DNA of 6,206 bases. Origin: an uncultured Phycisphaerales bacterium (GTDB lineage: Bacteria > Planctomycetota > Phycisphaerae > Phycisphaerales > SM1A02). The position numbers and the translations under genes are program-made. The stretch lies in the NCBI GenBank assembly GCA_946886375.1, contig CAMPIL010000225.1, forward strand, positions 1-6,206, written 5' to 3'. The stretch's first letter is position 1. Each line of letters opens with the position of its first letter. Positions 1-5,748 of the stretch are shown here, in pieces. Under the pieces are notes generated by a model, which was not told the DNA's origin, did not search any database, and worked only from the letters and a program-made list of their open reading frames with translations.

Positions 1-1622
1 TTTGCAGGCTCGCGCTGTTGTTGGCGCTGGCCGTGGGAGCGGTGATGGGTCTTGCGCTCCAGGCCAGCGCTGACCCGCCACGGTACCGGATCATTGTGAT
101 TGATCCGCCGGATGGGGTCGAGCCCGACGCGGTGGGAGGGTCCACGATGGGTATCAATAACAGGGGTGAAGTGGTCGGCGCATACCTGGAAGGATTCTCC
201 TACTCCCCCCTTGTATGGCTTCCGGCTCGCAACGCGAACTATAACGACTCTGCGGGCCTGGCCCCCGGTACGCACGCCCTGCCAGTCGAGCGACCCGGCT
301 TTGTCGCCAACAAGATCAACGTCAATGGGTTTGTGGTCGGCAAGGGCGTGCCTAGTAACGGTGGAACGTCGAGTTGGCTGTGGAATCTGAATCTCGCGTT
401 GCCTGACTGCGGCAGTCTCATTGAGTCGCTTTCGTGCAGTGACTGTGGCACACTGCATCAGCATAAGGAAGAAGCACTTGACATTAATGACGACAATCCA
501 CCTGTGATTGTCGGTAGCGCCTGGATTCAATACTCCCCGTTTGAGCAGCGCGGCTTCCGTATGGCGCTTGGTCAGGCGGCCGAAGAACTGGACCCGATTC
601 TCTCGATTAATGTTTGGACCGCCAGGGCCGTTTCCAACACAGGATTTGTCGTTGGCAACGGTACTCACTCCGAGAACGGCATCGAGGAATGCGGACAGCC
701 TCAGGATGTCCTTCGCGCCGTCGCGTGGGATGGGGGGACCATATTGGCCGAGAATCTGTCCACGCTGGGAACTTCAATTGCCGAGACGTTCACGGTCCCG
801 GAGGGCGTGAACAACGCAAGCCCCGAAATGATTGTTGGATGGGGCGAGGACCCCAACGACCTGACACTGCCGTGCCGCCACCGGGCGCTGTTCTGGGAAA
901 ATGCGATGGCGGAGCCCATGGCGCTGCCTTTTCTGACTGTGAACGGGCAGCCGCTGACTGAGGATGCCATGCAGGCGAACGCGATCGCGGACGTGTTCGC
1001 CGGCGGGACAATAGAAGCGGTTGGACACAGTTCAGGCTTGCAAGCGGGAGTTCTTTGGCGACGCGTGAGCAATGCCTGGGAGGCAATCGATTTGAACACG
1101 ATCGCGCCTTGCGGCGGCGCGGAATGGACGAACGTCTCGCACGCATACGACATCAACGCATGCGGCTGGATCGCCGGTCGCGGTATGTTGACGGATGGTA
1201 CTCCACGCATCTTTGTACTCATTCCGGTAGACGCATGCCCAGGAGACATCACCGGCTCCGAAGTCACCTATCCCGATGGGAAGGTGAATGTAAATGACCT
1301 GCTGGGTGTGATCGCCAAATGGGCGACGAGTGATTGCGTGGCCGACATCACTGGTGATAGCACCGTCAATGTCAGCGATCTACTCGCCGTGATCAACGGC
1401 TGGGGCACATGCGCCTGTTTCCCGGCGCAGGCCGCCGTGGAATCGCTCTCCCAGGAACTCACCAACGCCGGCCTGACCCAAGGCAATTGGAACGAGTACC
1501 TCGAAGTCGCCGTCAACGGCACGCAATCCCAGAAGGAACTGTACAACTGCTGGATGCAGCGGCTGATGTCCGGCTGCACGTCTTGTCCATCGTGTTCGGG
1601 ACGGAATCCGTTCGGCAATTGA
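1..1622 (+). CDS. HAF-repeat secreted protein with C-terminal dockerin and Cys-rich tail (5' truncated)
   Basis: The frame is open to the left edge and the first visible residues are a hydrophobic run (LALLLALAVGAVMG... ending QASA before DPP). This looks like the end of a signal peptide, so the true start is probably just upstream; the TTG at 18 is an alternative. The body carries at least seven HAF-type segments of the form xxINxxGxVVGxx, near nt 141-180, 309-344, 469-523, 621-661, 803-843, 976-1036 and 1142-1182. HAF repeats are known from predicted extracellular proteins of unknown function. From nt 1230 a dockerin-like domain follows with two Ca-loop halves; the second, at 1344-1379, has D1, T3, D5, N9 and D12. 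A tail of about 65 residues ends with Cys spaced C-x8-C-x2-C-x2-C. Dockerins normally bind cohesins, but in planctomycetes the partner is often unknown. Likely exported; the function is unknown. The last 393 nt are repeated at 2262-2654. Confidence 0.85.
   Translation, partial: CRLALLLALAVGAVMGLALQASADPPRYRIIVIDPPDGVEPDAVGGSTMGINNRGEVVGAYLEGFSYSPLVWLPARNANYNDSAGLAPGTHALPVERPGFVANKINVNGFVVGKGVPSNGGTSSWLWNLNLALPDCGSLIESLSCSDCGTLHQHKEEALDINDDNPPVIVGSAWIQYSPFEQRGFRMALGQAAEELDPILSINVWTARAVSNTGFVVGNGTHSENGIEECGQPQDVLRAVAWDGGTILAENLSTLGTSIAETFTVPEGVNNASPEMIVGWGEDPNDLTLPCRHRALFWENAMAEPMALPFLTVNGQPLTEDAMQANAIADVFAGGTIEAVGHSSGLQAGVLWRRVSNAWEAIDLNTIAPCGGAEWTNVSHAYDINACGWIAGRGMLTDGTPRIFVLIPVDACPGDITGSEVTYPDGKVNVNDLLGVIAKWATSDCVADITGDSTVNVSDLLAVINGWGTCACFPAQAAVESLSQELTNAGLTQGNWNEYLEVAVNGTQSQKELYNCWMQRLMSGCTSCPSCSGRNPFGN
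1230..1622 (+). repeat. Dockerin/Cys-tail module, copy 1 of a diverged duplication
   Basis: This 393-nt stretch, stop codon included, aligns without gaps to 2262-2654. The encoded 130 residues differ at 14 positions (about 89% identical). About 54 further codons differ only silently. Here the module is fused in frame to the HAF-repeat protein. Confidence 0.93.
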
Positions 1623-1628
1623 ATTTAC

Positions 1629-1662
1629 GTCGCGACCGCGCCGGATTCGGCGCGGTTGCGAT
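1629..1662 (+). terminator. Strong stem-loop after the HAF/dockerin gene, possible terminator
   Basis: CGCGACCGCGCCG at 1631-1643 pairs with CGGCGCGGTTGCG at 1648-1660 around a GATT loop. That gives 13 bp with one G-U pair, and two weaker outer pairs extend it to 1629-1662. It begins 8 nt after the stop codon. The tract that follows is only ATTTG, so it is not a classic U-tract terminator; it may instead protect mRNA ends or reduce read-through into the next gene. Confidence 0.6.
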
Positions 1663-1680
1663 TTGAGAAGCGGAGGTTCG

Positions 1681-2247
1681 ATGTTTGATCGAGGAATCTT
1701 CTTGCTCGCCCTACTGATCAGCCCTTGGCCTGTGGGAGCGCAGGTAGTGCAATTCACAAACAAGGACCTGTGGAAGCAGTCGGTGCGCAGCAACTACTCC
1801 ACGATTCACTTTACCGGATTACCACATGACACATTTGTAACGGGCCAATATGCATTCCTTGGCATAAACTTTACAGGGGAAAACCTTATCACAGGTCCGA
1901 CTCCACTGTTCCAAGATGATTCTTGGGGTCTATTTGGTCCGGCGGGAGTCCGCTTCAATTTCGACGCACCGCAGTACACTGTTGCGGTGGATTATCCCGG
2001 GGCGGTGAGATTCCAACTCTATAACAAAGGAAGTCTCATTTTCACAAGTTCCTTTTTTCAACCGGGTGGTCTTGGGAATTTCGCCGGATTGGTATCCGAG
2101 AGACCCTTCGATGAGGTCTATGTGTACAAGTCAATAAGCCCAAACATTGTCTATATCGATAACTTGCATTGGGGCACAATACCCGCACCTGGGGGAATTG
2201 CGTTGCTCATCGTTGGCGGCGTATCGAGCAGCAGGAGACGTAGATGA
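1681..2247 (+). CDS. PEP-CTERM-like secreted protein, paralogue A
   Basis: A 188-aa protein. ATG 1681 is chosen because GGAGG lies at 1672-1676 and the N-terminus then reads as a signal peptide (hydrophobic residues 6-15, likely cleavage after VGA at about residue 20); an in-frame TTG at 1663 is less likely. The mature part contains STIHFTG, a repeated [IV]xFTG pattern, WGLFGP and DNLHWG, all matched at the same places in the gene at 2729. The C-terminus (about 168-188) is PAPG, a hydrophobic segment, then RRRR, the layout of PEP-CTERM/exosortase sorting signals in a planctomycete-like PxPG variant. By family knowledge such proteins are exported and processed at the envelope; the function is unknown. 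Its stop overlaps the next start (ATGA). Confidence 0.85.
   Translation: MFDRGIFLLALLISPWPVGAQVVQFTNKDLWKQSVRSNYSTIHFTGLPHDTFVTGQYAFLGINFTGENLITGPTPLFQDDSWGLFGPAGVRFNFDAPQYTVAVDYPGAVRFQLYNKGSLIFTSSFFQPGGLGNFAGLVSERPFDEVYVYKSISPNIVYIDNLHWGTIPAPGGIALLIVGGVSSSRRRR
2233..2247 (+). promoter_or_regulatory. Ribosome binding site and ATGA overlap for the orphan dockerin gene
   Basis: AGGAG at 2233-2237 lies 6 nt before ATG 2244, and the TGA of the upstream gene is 2245-2247. The Shine-Dalgarno-like bases are part of the AGG AGA codons of the upstream Arg tail. The layout fits translational coupling by termination and re-initiation. Confidence 0.6.
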
Positions 2248-2654
2248 GCCCTCATGCGATGGACGCCTGCCCCGGCGACATCACTGGATCGGAAGTCACC
2301 TATCCTGACGGCAAGGTGAACGTGAATGATCTGCTCGGCGTGATCGCCAAATGGGCCACGAGCGATTGTGTCGCAGACATCACCGGCGATGCCGCCGTGA
2401 ATGTGAACGACATGCTCGCGCTGATCAACGGCTGGGGCACTTGTGCATGCTTCCCGGCTCAAAGCCCAGGGGAGTCACTCTCGCAGGAACTGACTGATGC
2501 TGGCCTTACACAAGGAGACTGGAACGAATACCTTGACGTGGCCATCAACGGCACGCAATCGCAGAAAGAACTATACAACTGTTGGATGCAGCGGTTGCTT
2601 TCCGGCTGCACCTCTTGTCCGTCCTGCTCTGGACGTAATCCGTTCCAGAATTGA
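2244..2654 (+). CDS. Stand-alone dockerin/Cys-rich tail protein without signal peptide
   Basis: A 136-aa protein that is almost entirely the module found at the end of the gene at 1-1622. Only five residues precede a second in-frame Met (ATG 2259) and the DACPGD start of the homologous region. It has two dockerin-like halves, with the second loop reading D-I-T-G-D and ending N-V-N-D, and the same C-x8-C-x2-C-x2-C tail ending RNPFQN. No signal peptide or membrane segment is visible, which is odd for a domain normally found on exported proteins. The ATGA overlap and AGGAG site favour the start at 2244. The excess of silent over replacement differences from copy 1 indicates a real coding sequence. 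It could be a cytoplasmic orphan, a product joined to the upstream protein by recoding, or a displaced C-terminus of a lost gene. Confidence 0.75.
   Translation: MSPHAMDACPGDITGSEVTYPDGKVNVNDLLGVIAKWATSDCVADITGDAAVNVNDMLALINGWGTCACFPAQSPGESLSQELTDAGLTQGDWNEYLDVAINGTQSQKELYNCWMQRLLSGCTSCPSCSGRNPFQN
2262..2654 (+). repeat. Dockerin/Cys-tail module, copy 2
   Basis: Gapless partner of 1230-1622. This copy forms nearly all of a separate small gene. The two copies lie about 640 bp apart in direct orientation, with the PEP-CTERM-like gene between them. Confidence 0.93.
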
Positions 2655-2666
2655 TGTCTGAAAAAG

Positions 2667-2700
2667 GGCGACCTATCGCTCATATAAGCGGTGGGTCGCC
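2667..2700. terminator. 14-bp stem-loop between the orphan dockerin and the second PEP-CTERM-like gene
   Basis: Positions 2667-2680 pair continuously with 2687-2700 (outer GGCGACC/GGTCGCC, inner CGCT/AGCG, two G-U pairs) around the loop CATATA. AAAAA precedes it at 2661-2665. On the minus strand this reads as a stem followed by TTTTT, a good intrinsic terminator. On the plus strand there is no T-tract, so its action there is uncertain. It begins 12 nt after the stop at 2654 and ends 14 nt before the GGAGG of the next gene. Confidence 0.6.
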
Positions 2701-2728
2701 GTTCGCTCGCATCCGGAGGCCTTCCACA

Positions 2729-3292
2729 ATGTTACGTTTCACCTTCATATGGCTGATTAGCATCTGTTCGCTGTTCGCAGATGCTCGCGCCGACATCACA
2801 ACGAGCTTCAATGACGCGCAGTGGCAATCCTTTGTGGGAGAGTTCTCCACGATTGATTTTACGGGATTTGCGAATGGGACTCCAATCAGCACTCAGTACG
2901 CGCCACTCGGAGTGACTTTCACTGGGCCTTCGTTCATCGCTGCGGGCACTACCTTTGTAAATGACGAATGGGGACTCCACGGCCCGTCCGGTCTGCACCT
3001 GTATTTTGATCAGCCGCAATCGTGGATTGCAGTTCATCATGCCGGAAACGCGTTCTTCAAATTGTATGCGCACGGAGAACTCATCGGCAACGGGGGTTAC
3101 AACCCCGTCGGCGGACTCGGCAGCTTTGTCGGCGTCGCATCCACCGTTGCCTTTGATGAGGTCATCATCACCAAACCGCTCATAGCTGGCACTCACATCT
3201 TCGTTGACGACCTGCACTGGGGTGTTCCCACTCCGGGCGTGCTTGGATTGCTTGGCATCGCCGGCCTGTTCAGCCGCAGGAGGCGCGGATGA
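2729..3292 (+). CDS. PEP-CTERM-like secreted protein, paralogue B
   Basis: A 187-aa protein. ATG 2729 has GGAGG at 2715-2719 with 9-nt spacing and opens a signal peptide (hydrophobic residues about 5-16, likely cleavage after ARA near residue 21); the longer reading from 2651 lacks both. The body matches paralogue A along its length, sharing STI.FTG, a QYA.LG.x.FTG block, WGL.GP.G, GGLG.F.G, FDEV and D.LHWG. The C-terminus is PTPG, a hydrophobic segment, then RRRRG, a PEP-CTERM-like sorting tail. It is likely exported and processed at the envelope; the function is unknown. The shared core, with repeated FTG and a beta-rich appearance, may be a carbohydrate-binding-like sandwich, but that is a guess. 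No dockerin gene follows it, unlike paralogue A. Confidence 0.85.
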   Translation: MLRFTFIWLISICSLFADARADITTSFNDAQWQSFVGEFSTIDFTGFANGTPISTQYAPLGVTFTGPSFIAAGTTFVNDEWGLHGPSGLHLYFDQPQSWIAVHHAGNAFFKLYAHGELIGNGGYNPVGGLGSFVGVASTVAFDEVIITKPLIAGTHIFVDDLHWGVPTPGVLGLLGIAGLFSRRRRG

Positions 3293-3403
3293 ATCTGGCT
3301 GCGGGCGTAGTTATTCGGGTGTGCGGATGCGCCGTGGACAGCGTGCGCCACGTGGTTTTCGGCTGAAATGTCCCTCTTCTGGACGCGCTGCCGCCGCAGT
3401 GAT

Positions 3404-3413
3404 CTGGTACAAT
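3404..3413 (+). promoter_or_regulatory. Possible promoter -10 element (TGGTACAAT)
   Basis: TACAAT at 3408-3413 is close to the bacterial -10 consensus and has TGG just upstream. No convincing -35 box is seen 16-18 bp before it. If used, transcription would start near 3420 and the 3440-3468 stem-loop would lie in the leader of the beta-helix gene. Confidence 0.35.
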
Positions 3414-3439
3414 CGTGGTTCGCCTGGATGGACTCGTTC

Positions 3440-3468
3440 AGAACGCCCCGCCATCACTGGGGCGTTCT
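3440..3468 (+). terminator. 10-bp perfect stem-loop upstream of the beta-helix gene
   Basis: AGAACGCCCC at 3440-3449 pairs perfectly with GGGGCGTTCT at 3459-3468 around a 9-nt loop, followed by TCAT. It could be the terminator of the paralogue B transcript, 148 nt after that stop, or an attenuator in the leader of the gene at 3490, whose ATG is 21 nt further on. The T-rich stretch (TTCTTC) is short. Confidence 0.6.
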
Positions 3469-3489
3469 TCATAAGCGGGGATCAGTGCC

Positions 3490-4980
3490 ATGCGATGGAA
3501 CATCTTCTCAATTCAAATCGCGTTGATCGCATTCATCGTGCCGTCCGTTGTGACTTCAACTGCCACGGCGACCACGTACCACGTCGGTCCGACTCAGCCC
3601 TTCGCCAACTTCCAGGCGTTGCCTGATCTGGTTGCCGGCGACCTCGTGCTCGTGGATGGCGGCGGGGCGGTGTATCCCGGCAACATCAACTTCTTCGATG
3701 AAGGACACGGCACAGCCGCTCAGCCCATCATCCTGCGCGGCATCATCATCAACAACCAGCGGCCCGTCATCAGCGGCGGCACCAACTGCATCCGGCTTGA
3801 CAACGACTACTACACGCTCGAGAACTTTGAGATCACCGGCGGAACATCGCGAGGCATCTACACCGCAGGCCACGGCAACGTCATCCGCAATTGCATCGTT
3901 CACGATTGCCCCAACCACGGCATCCTCGGCGGCGACGGCGGCTCGGGCGACCTGCTCATCGAGTACACCGAAATTCATCATTGCGGCGCGGGAACGCAGA
4001 ACCATCAGGTCTACGTCGCCACTGACAACGATGAACATCCCAATGCAACCTTTCGCATGCAGTTTTGCTATCTGCATCACGGCAATGGCGGCAACAACGT
4101 GAAATCGCGATGCGGGCGGAATGAAATCTACTACAACTGGATTGAAGGAGCGGCATTTCACGAACTGGAGTGCATCGGCGCTGATCCGGCAGGGCAATCC
4201 ACGCCGCCTCAGACCGTGCGCGAAGACTCCGACATCGTCGGCAACGTGTTGGTGAAAACCAACGGCAGCGGATTGATCCTCCGCGTGGGAGGCGACGGCA
4301 CCGGCGCGAGCGATGGCCGGTATCGGTTCGTGAACAACACGTGCGTGATGTTCAACGGCACGCAGGCGGTGTTCCGCTATCAGGACATCATGGAAAGCAT
4401 GGAGTGTCACAGCAACGTGTTCTTCCGGGCGGCTGGCGGCGGGGTGCGCATTTACAGCGACAGTTTGAGCGAACCGATCAGCGGCGTGGCGTTTGCCGGA
4501 ACAAACAACTGGATTCCCACGGGTTCGACGTTTGTGCCTTCGCAATGGACCAACACGATCACCGGGGCATCGCCGGGCGTGGCAAACGCGGCGGGTTTTG
4601 ATTTCACGCCGACCTCGGGCGGTGCGCTGCACGATGCGGGCAATCCGAACCCGCCGACGATCCCGGCCCATCCAATTGCCAATCCACTGTTTCCCCCTGC
4701 GTTTCATCCGCCGCCACGAGTGTTGATGGCGGTGGGGGCGGCGCACCCGCGGCCGGTGTCTGGAACCATTGACATCGGCGCGCTGGAGTTTGCGCCCCGC
4801 TGCACGGGCGATGTCACACAGGACGGGATCGTCAACGTCAATGACCTGCTGGCGGTGATCAATGGATGGGGGCCGTGTCCCGCGCCGCCGGGGCGTTGCA
4901 GCGCCGATATCGCGGCGGATGGAAATGTGAACGTCAACGACTTGCTCGCGGTGATCAATGCGTGGGGTCCCTGTCTTTAA
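3490..4980 (+). CDS. Secreted right-handed beta-helix protein with C-terminal dockerin
   Basis: A 496-aa protein. ATG 3490 has GGGGA at 3477-3481 and opens a signal peptide with likely cleavage after ATA at residue 27. Residues about 30-340 look like a parallel beta-helix of the pectate-lyase/DUF1565 kind: a Y-H-V-G opening, then repeated short strands with N and G at turns (YYTLENFEITGG, GNVIRNCIVHDC, LIEYTEIHHC, NEIYYNWIEG, RFVNNTCVMFN). Residues 425-434 (GTIDIGALEF) resemble the choice-of-anchor Q signature. A dockerin-like domain closes it, with loops at 441-452 and 473-484, each ending N-V-N-D-L-L-A-V-I-N. Beta-helix proteins often bind or cleave polysaccharides; no catalytic residues can be assigned here, so a lyase activity is only possible. 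It lacks the Cys-rich tail seen in the other two dockerin proteins. Confidence 0.88.
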   Translation: MRWNIFSIQIALIAFIVPSVVTSTATATTYHVGPTQPFANFQALPDLVAGDLVLVDGGGAVYPGNINFFDEGHGTAAQPIILRGIIINNQRPVISGGTNCIRLDNDYYTLENFEITGGTSRGIYTAGHGNVIRNCIVHDCPNHGILGGDGGSGDLLIEYTEIHHCGAGTQNHQVYVATDNDEHPNATFRMQFCYLHHGNGGNNVKSRCGRNEIYYNWIEGAAFHELECIGADPAGQSTPPQTVREDSDIVGNVLVKTNGSGLILRVGGDGTGASDGRYRFVNNTCVMFNGTQAVFRYQDIMESMECHSNVFFRAAGGGVRIYSDSLSEPISGVAFAGTNNWIPTGSTFVPSQWTNTITGASPGVANAAGFDFTPTSGGALHDAGNPNPPTIPAHPIANPLFPPAFHPPPRVLMAVGAAHPRPVSGTIDIGALEFAPRCTGDVTQDGIVNVNDLLAVINGWGPCPAPPGRCSADIAADGNVNVNDLLAVINAWGPCL

Positions 4981-5051
4981 CCAGCGTCTGCACGCAGCAA
5001 TCTCGACTGCAACGAAGTGATCTCATTGAAGTGCTTGCTCGAAATACCGGG

Positions 5052-5076
5052 GCTCTGGGGTCATGCCGACCAGAGC
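5052..5076 (+). other. 7-bp stem-loop downstream of the beta-helix gene
   Basis: GCTCTGG at 5052-5058 pairs with CCAGAGC at 5070-5076 around an 11-nt loop. It has no following T-tract and may be a weak transcript end or chance. Confidence 0.3.
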
Positions 5077-5089
5077 ACAGTTGTCGCAC

Positions 5090-5095
5090 TACAAT
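5090..5095 (+). promoter_or_regulatory. Possible promoter -10 element (TACAAT)
   Basis: TACAAT lies 32 nt before the start of the 67-aa gene, the same hexamer found before the beta-helix gene. No clear -35 box is present. It could drive the 67-aa gene and possibly rpmI-rplT. Confidence 0.35.
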
Positions 5096-5127
5096 TGAAG
5101 GTGATGGGGTGGCCGGGAGGCGCAGTC

Positions 5128-5331
5128 ATGCACATCACGCTGAACGAGCAAGAGACGCGCACGCTCAGGCGCCTGCTTGAGGATTATCTGCCGGAGTTGG
5201 AAATCGAGATTTCCCGCACGGACATGCCGGCGCGGGAACTGCGGCATGCATTGGCCAATCGTCGCGACCTTTGCGTGCGCTTGCTTCAGGAGGCACAGGC
5301 GGCTGAGGAAGCAGCGGTTCAGGCGGATTGA
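5128..5331 (+). CDS. Small conserved-looking hypothetical protein, 67 aa
   Basis: ATG 5128 is chosen because GGGAGG at 5115-5120 sits 7 nt upstream; in-frame starts further up (5017, 5104) have no such site and would add residues that look non-coding. The protein opens MHITLNEQE and is mostly helical and highly charged (LRRLLEDYLPELEIEI, then RELRHALANRRDLCVRLLQEA, then an Ala/Glu-rich end). No membrane segment or catalytic motif is seen. The pattern resembles small single-domain proteins with an N-terminal beta strand and two helices that recur in bacteria as hypothetical proteins, but I cannot name a family. It lies 155 nt before rpmI on the same strand and may share its transcript. Confidence 0.65.
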   Translation: MHITLNEQETRTLRRLLEDYLPELEIEISRTDMPARELRHALANRRDLCVRLLQEAQAAEEAAVQAD

Positions 5332-5380
5332 GGCCGAAACGGCTGGAATTCGCCGCGTCCGGGGCTGGCGCGGCGGGGCG

Positions 5381-5473
5381 AAAAGGCCCGGCCAATGCGG
5401 CCCGGACCTTTGACACCCTGCTGGAACCTGCTATCCTCATCGACCCGGCTTTTCGTGTTGGTCGGGCCTTTTT
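5381..5473 (+). promoter_or_regulatory. Structured leader of rpmI-rplT, candidate attenuator or ribosomal-protein binding site
   Basis: AAAAGGCCCG at 5381-5390 is a perfect reverse complement of CGGGCCTTTT at 5463-5472. Pairing continues inward to 5400/5453, giving 20 bp with four G-U pairs around a 52-nt loop. A shorter competing hairpin, 5444-5450 with 5460-5466, uses the same right arm and is followed by CC and TTTTT at 5469-5473. Either form ends in a T-tract 13 nt before the rpmI ATG. By established knowledge L20 autoregulates rpmI-rplT through leader RNA in E. coli and B. subtilis, so a similar control is plausible; a match to a known leader family is not shown. Confidence 0.55.
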
Positions 5474-5486
5474 CGAGTCTCCACCC

Positions 5487-5732
5487 ATGGGCAAGTTCAA
5501 ACCACACAAGGGTCTGCTCAAGCGGATCCGAATCACCAAGAGCGGCAAGATCAAAGGCCGCGTCGCCAACGGCAGCCACCTTCGCAGCGGCAAGACCGCG
5601 ACGCGGTTGCGCGACATGCGCAAGGGCCGATACTTCGCCAGCAAGGGCGTGCTTCGCCGTGTTGAGCACCTGCTGGGCCGTCGTGTGGCTCCGGCTCGCC
5701 GCACGGAAACTGAATCGACGTCGAAGGAGTAA
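5487..5732 (+). CDS. rpmI: 50S ribosomal protein L35
   Basis: An 81-aa, very basic protein. The N-terminus MGKFKPHKGLLKRIRITKSG followed by KIKGR matches the bL35 pattern (MPKxKTHxGxxKRxKxTxxGKxK), which fixes the start at 5487; the frame is open further upstream but the extra residues are not L35-like. bL35 is a component of the large ribosomal subunit. The usual length is about 65 aa, so this copy has a C-terminal extension of roughly 15 residues ending in a Thr/Glu/Ser-rich stretch. No clear Shine-Dalgarno sequence precedes the ATG (CGAGTCTCCACCC), consistent with control by the leader structure just upstream. rplT follows after 154 nt, the common rpmI-rplT order; infC, often found in front, is not here. 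Confidence 0.92.
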   Translation: MGKFKPHKGLLKRIRITKSGKIKGRVANGSHLRSGKTATRLRDMRKGRYFASKGVLRRVEHLLGRRVAPARRTETESTSKE

Positions 5733-5748
5733 GTGGTTTTCAGGTTTT

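Larger units (their letters stand above)
3293..3489. other. Intergenic region before the beta-helix gene
   Basis: A gap of 197 bp. It contains only a possible -10 box and one strong stem-loop, both listed separately. A 25-codon frame starting in the ATGA at 3289 runs to 3366, but nothing about it looks like a protein. Confidence 0.6.

Noticed and set aside
701..1267. Minus-strand open frame of 188 codons opposite the HAF gene
   Set aside because: Composition is non-protein-like and the opposite frame has clear HAF repeats.
3289..3366. 25-codon frame overlapping the stop of paralogue B as ATGA
   Set aside because: It has a good ribosome binding site but that is a by-product of the Arg codons; the peptide is short and has no match to the orphan dockerin or any known pattern.
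3204..3626. Plus-strand 140-codon frame spanning the end of paralogue B and the start of the beta-helix gene
   Set aside because: It overlaps two well-supported genes in another frame and crosses the stem-loop and promoter region.
3556..4746. Long minus-strand open frame of 396 codons opposite the beta-helix gene
   Set aside because: It is the shadow of a GC-rich plus-strand gene. The translation is rich in Val/Ala/Arg/His/Asp runs with no domain, while the plus strand has a signal peptide, beta-helix pattern and dockerin.
5328..5486. In-frame upstream extension of rpmI (53 extra residues)
   Set aside because: It overlaps the structured leader, has no L35-like sequence, and ATG 5487 matches the known L35 N-terminus.
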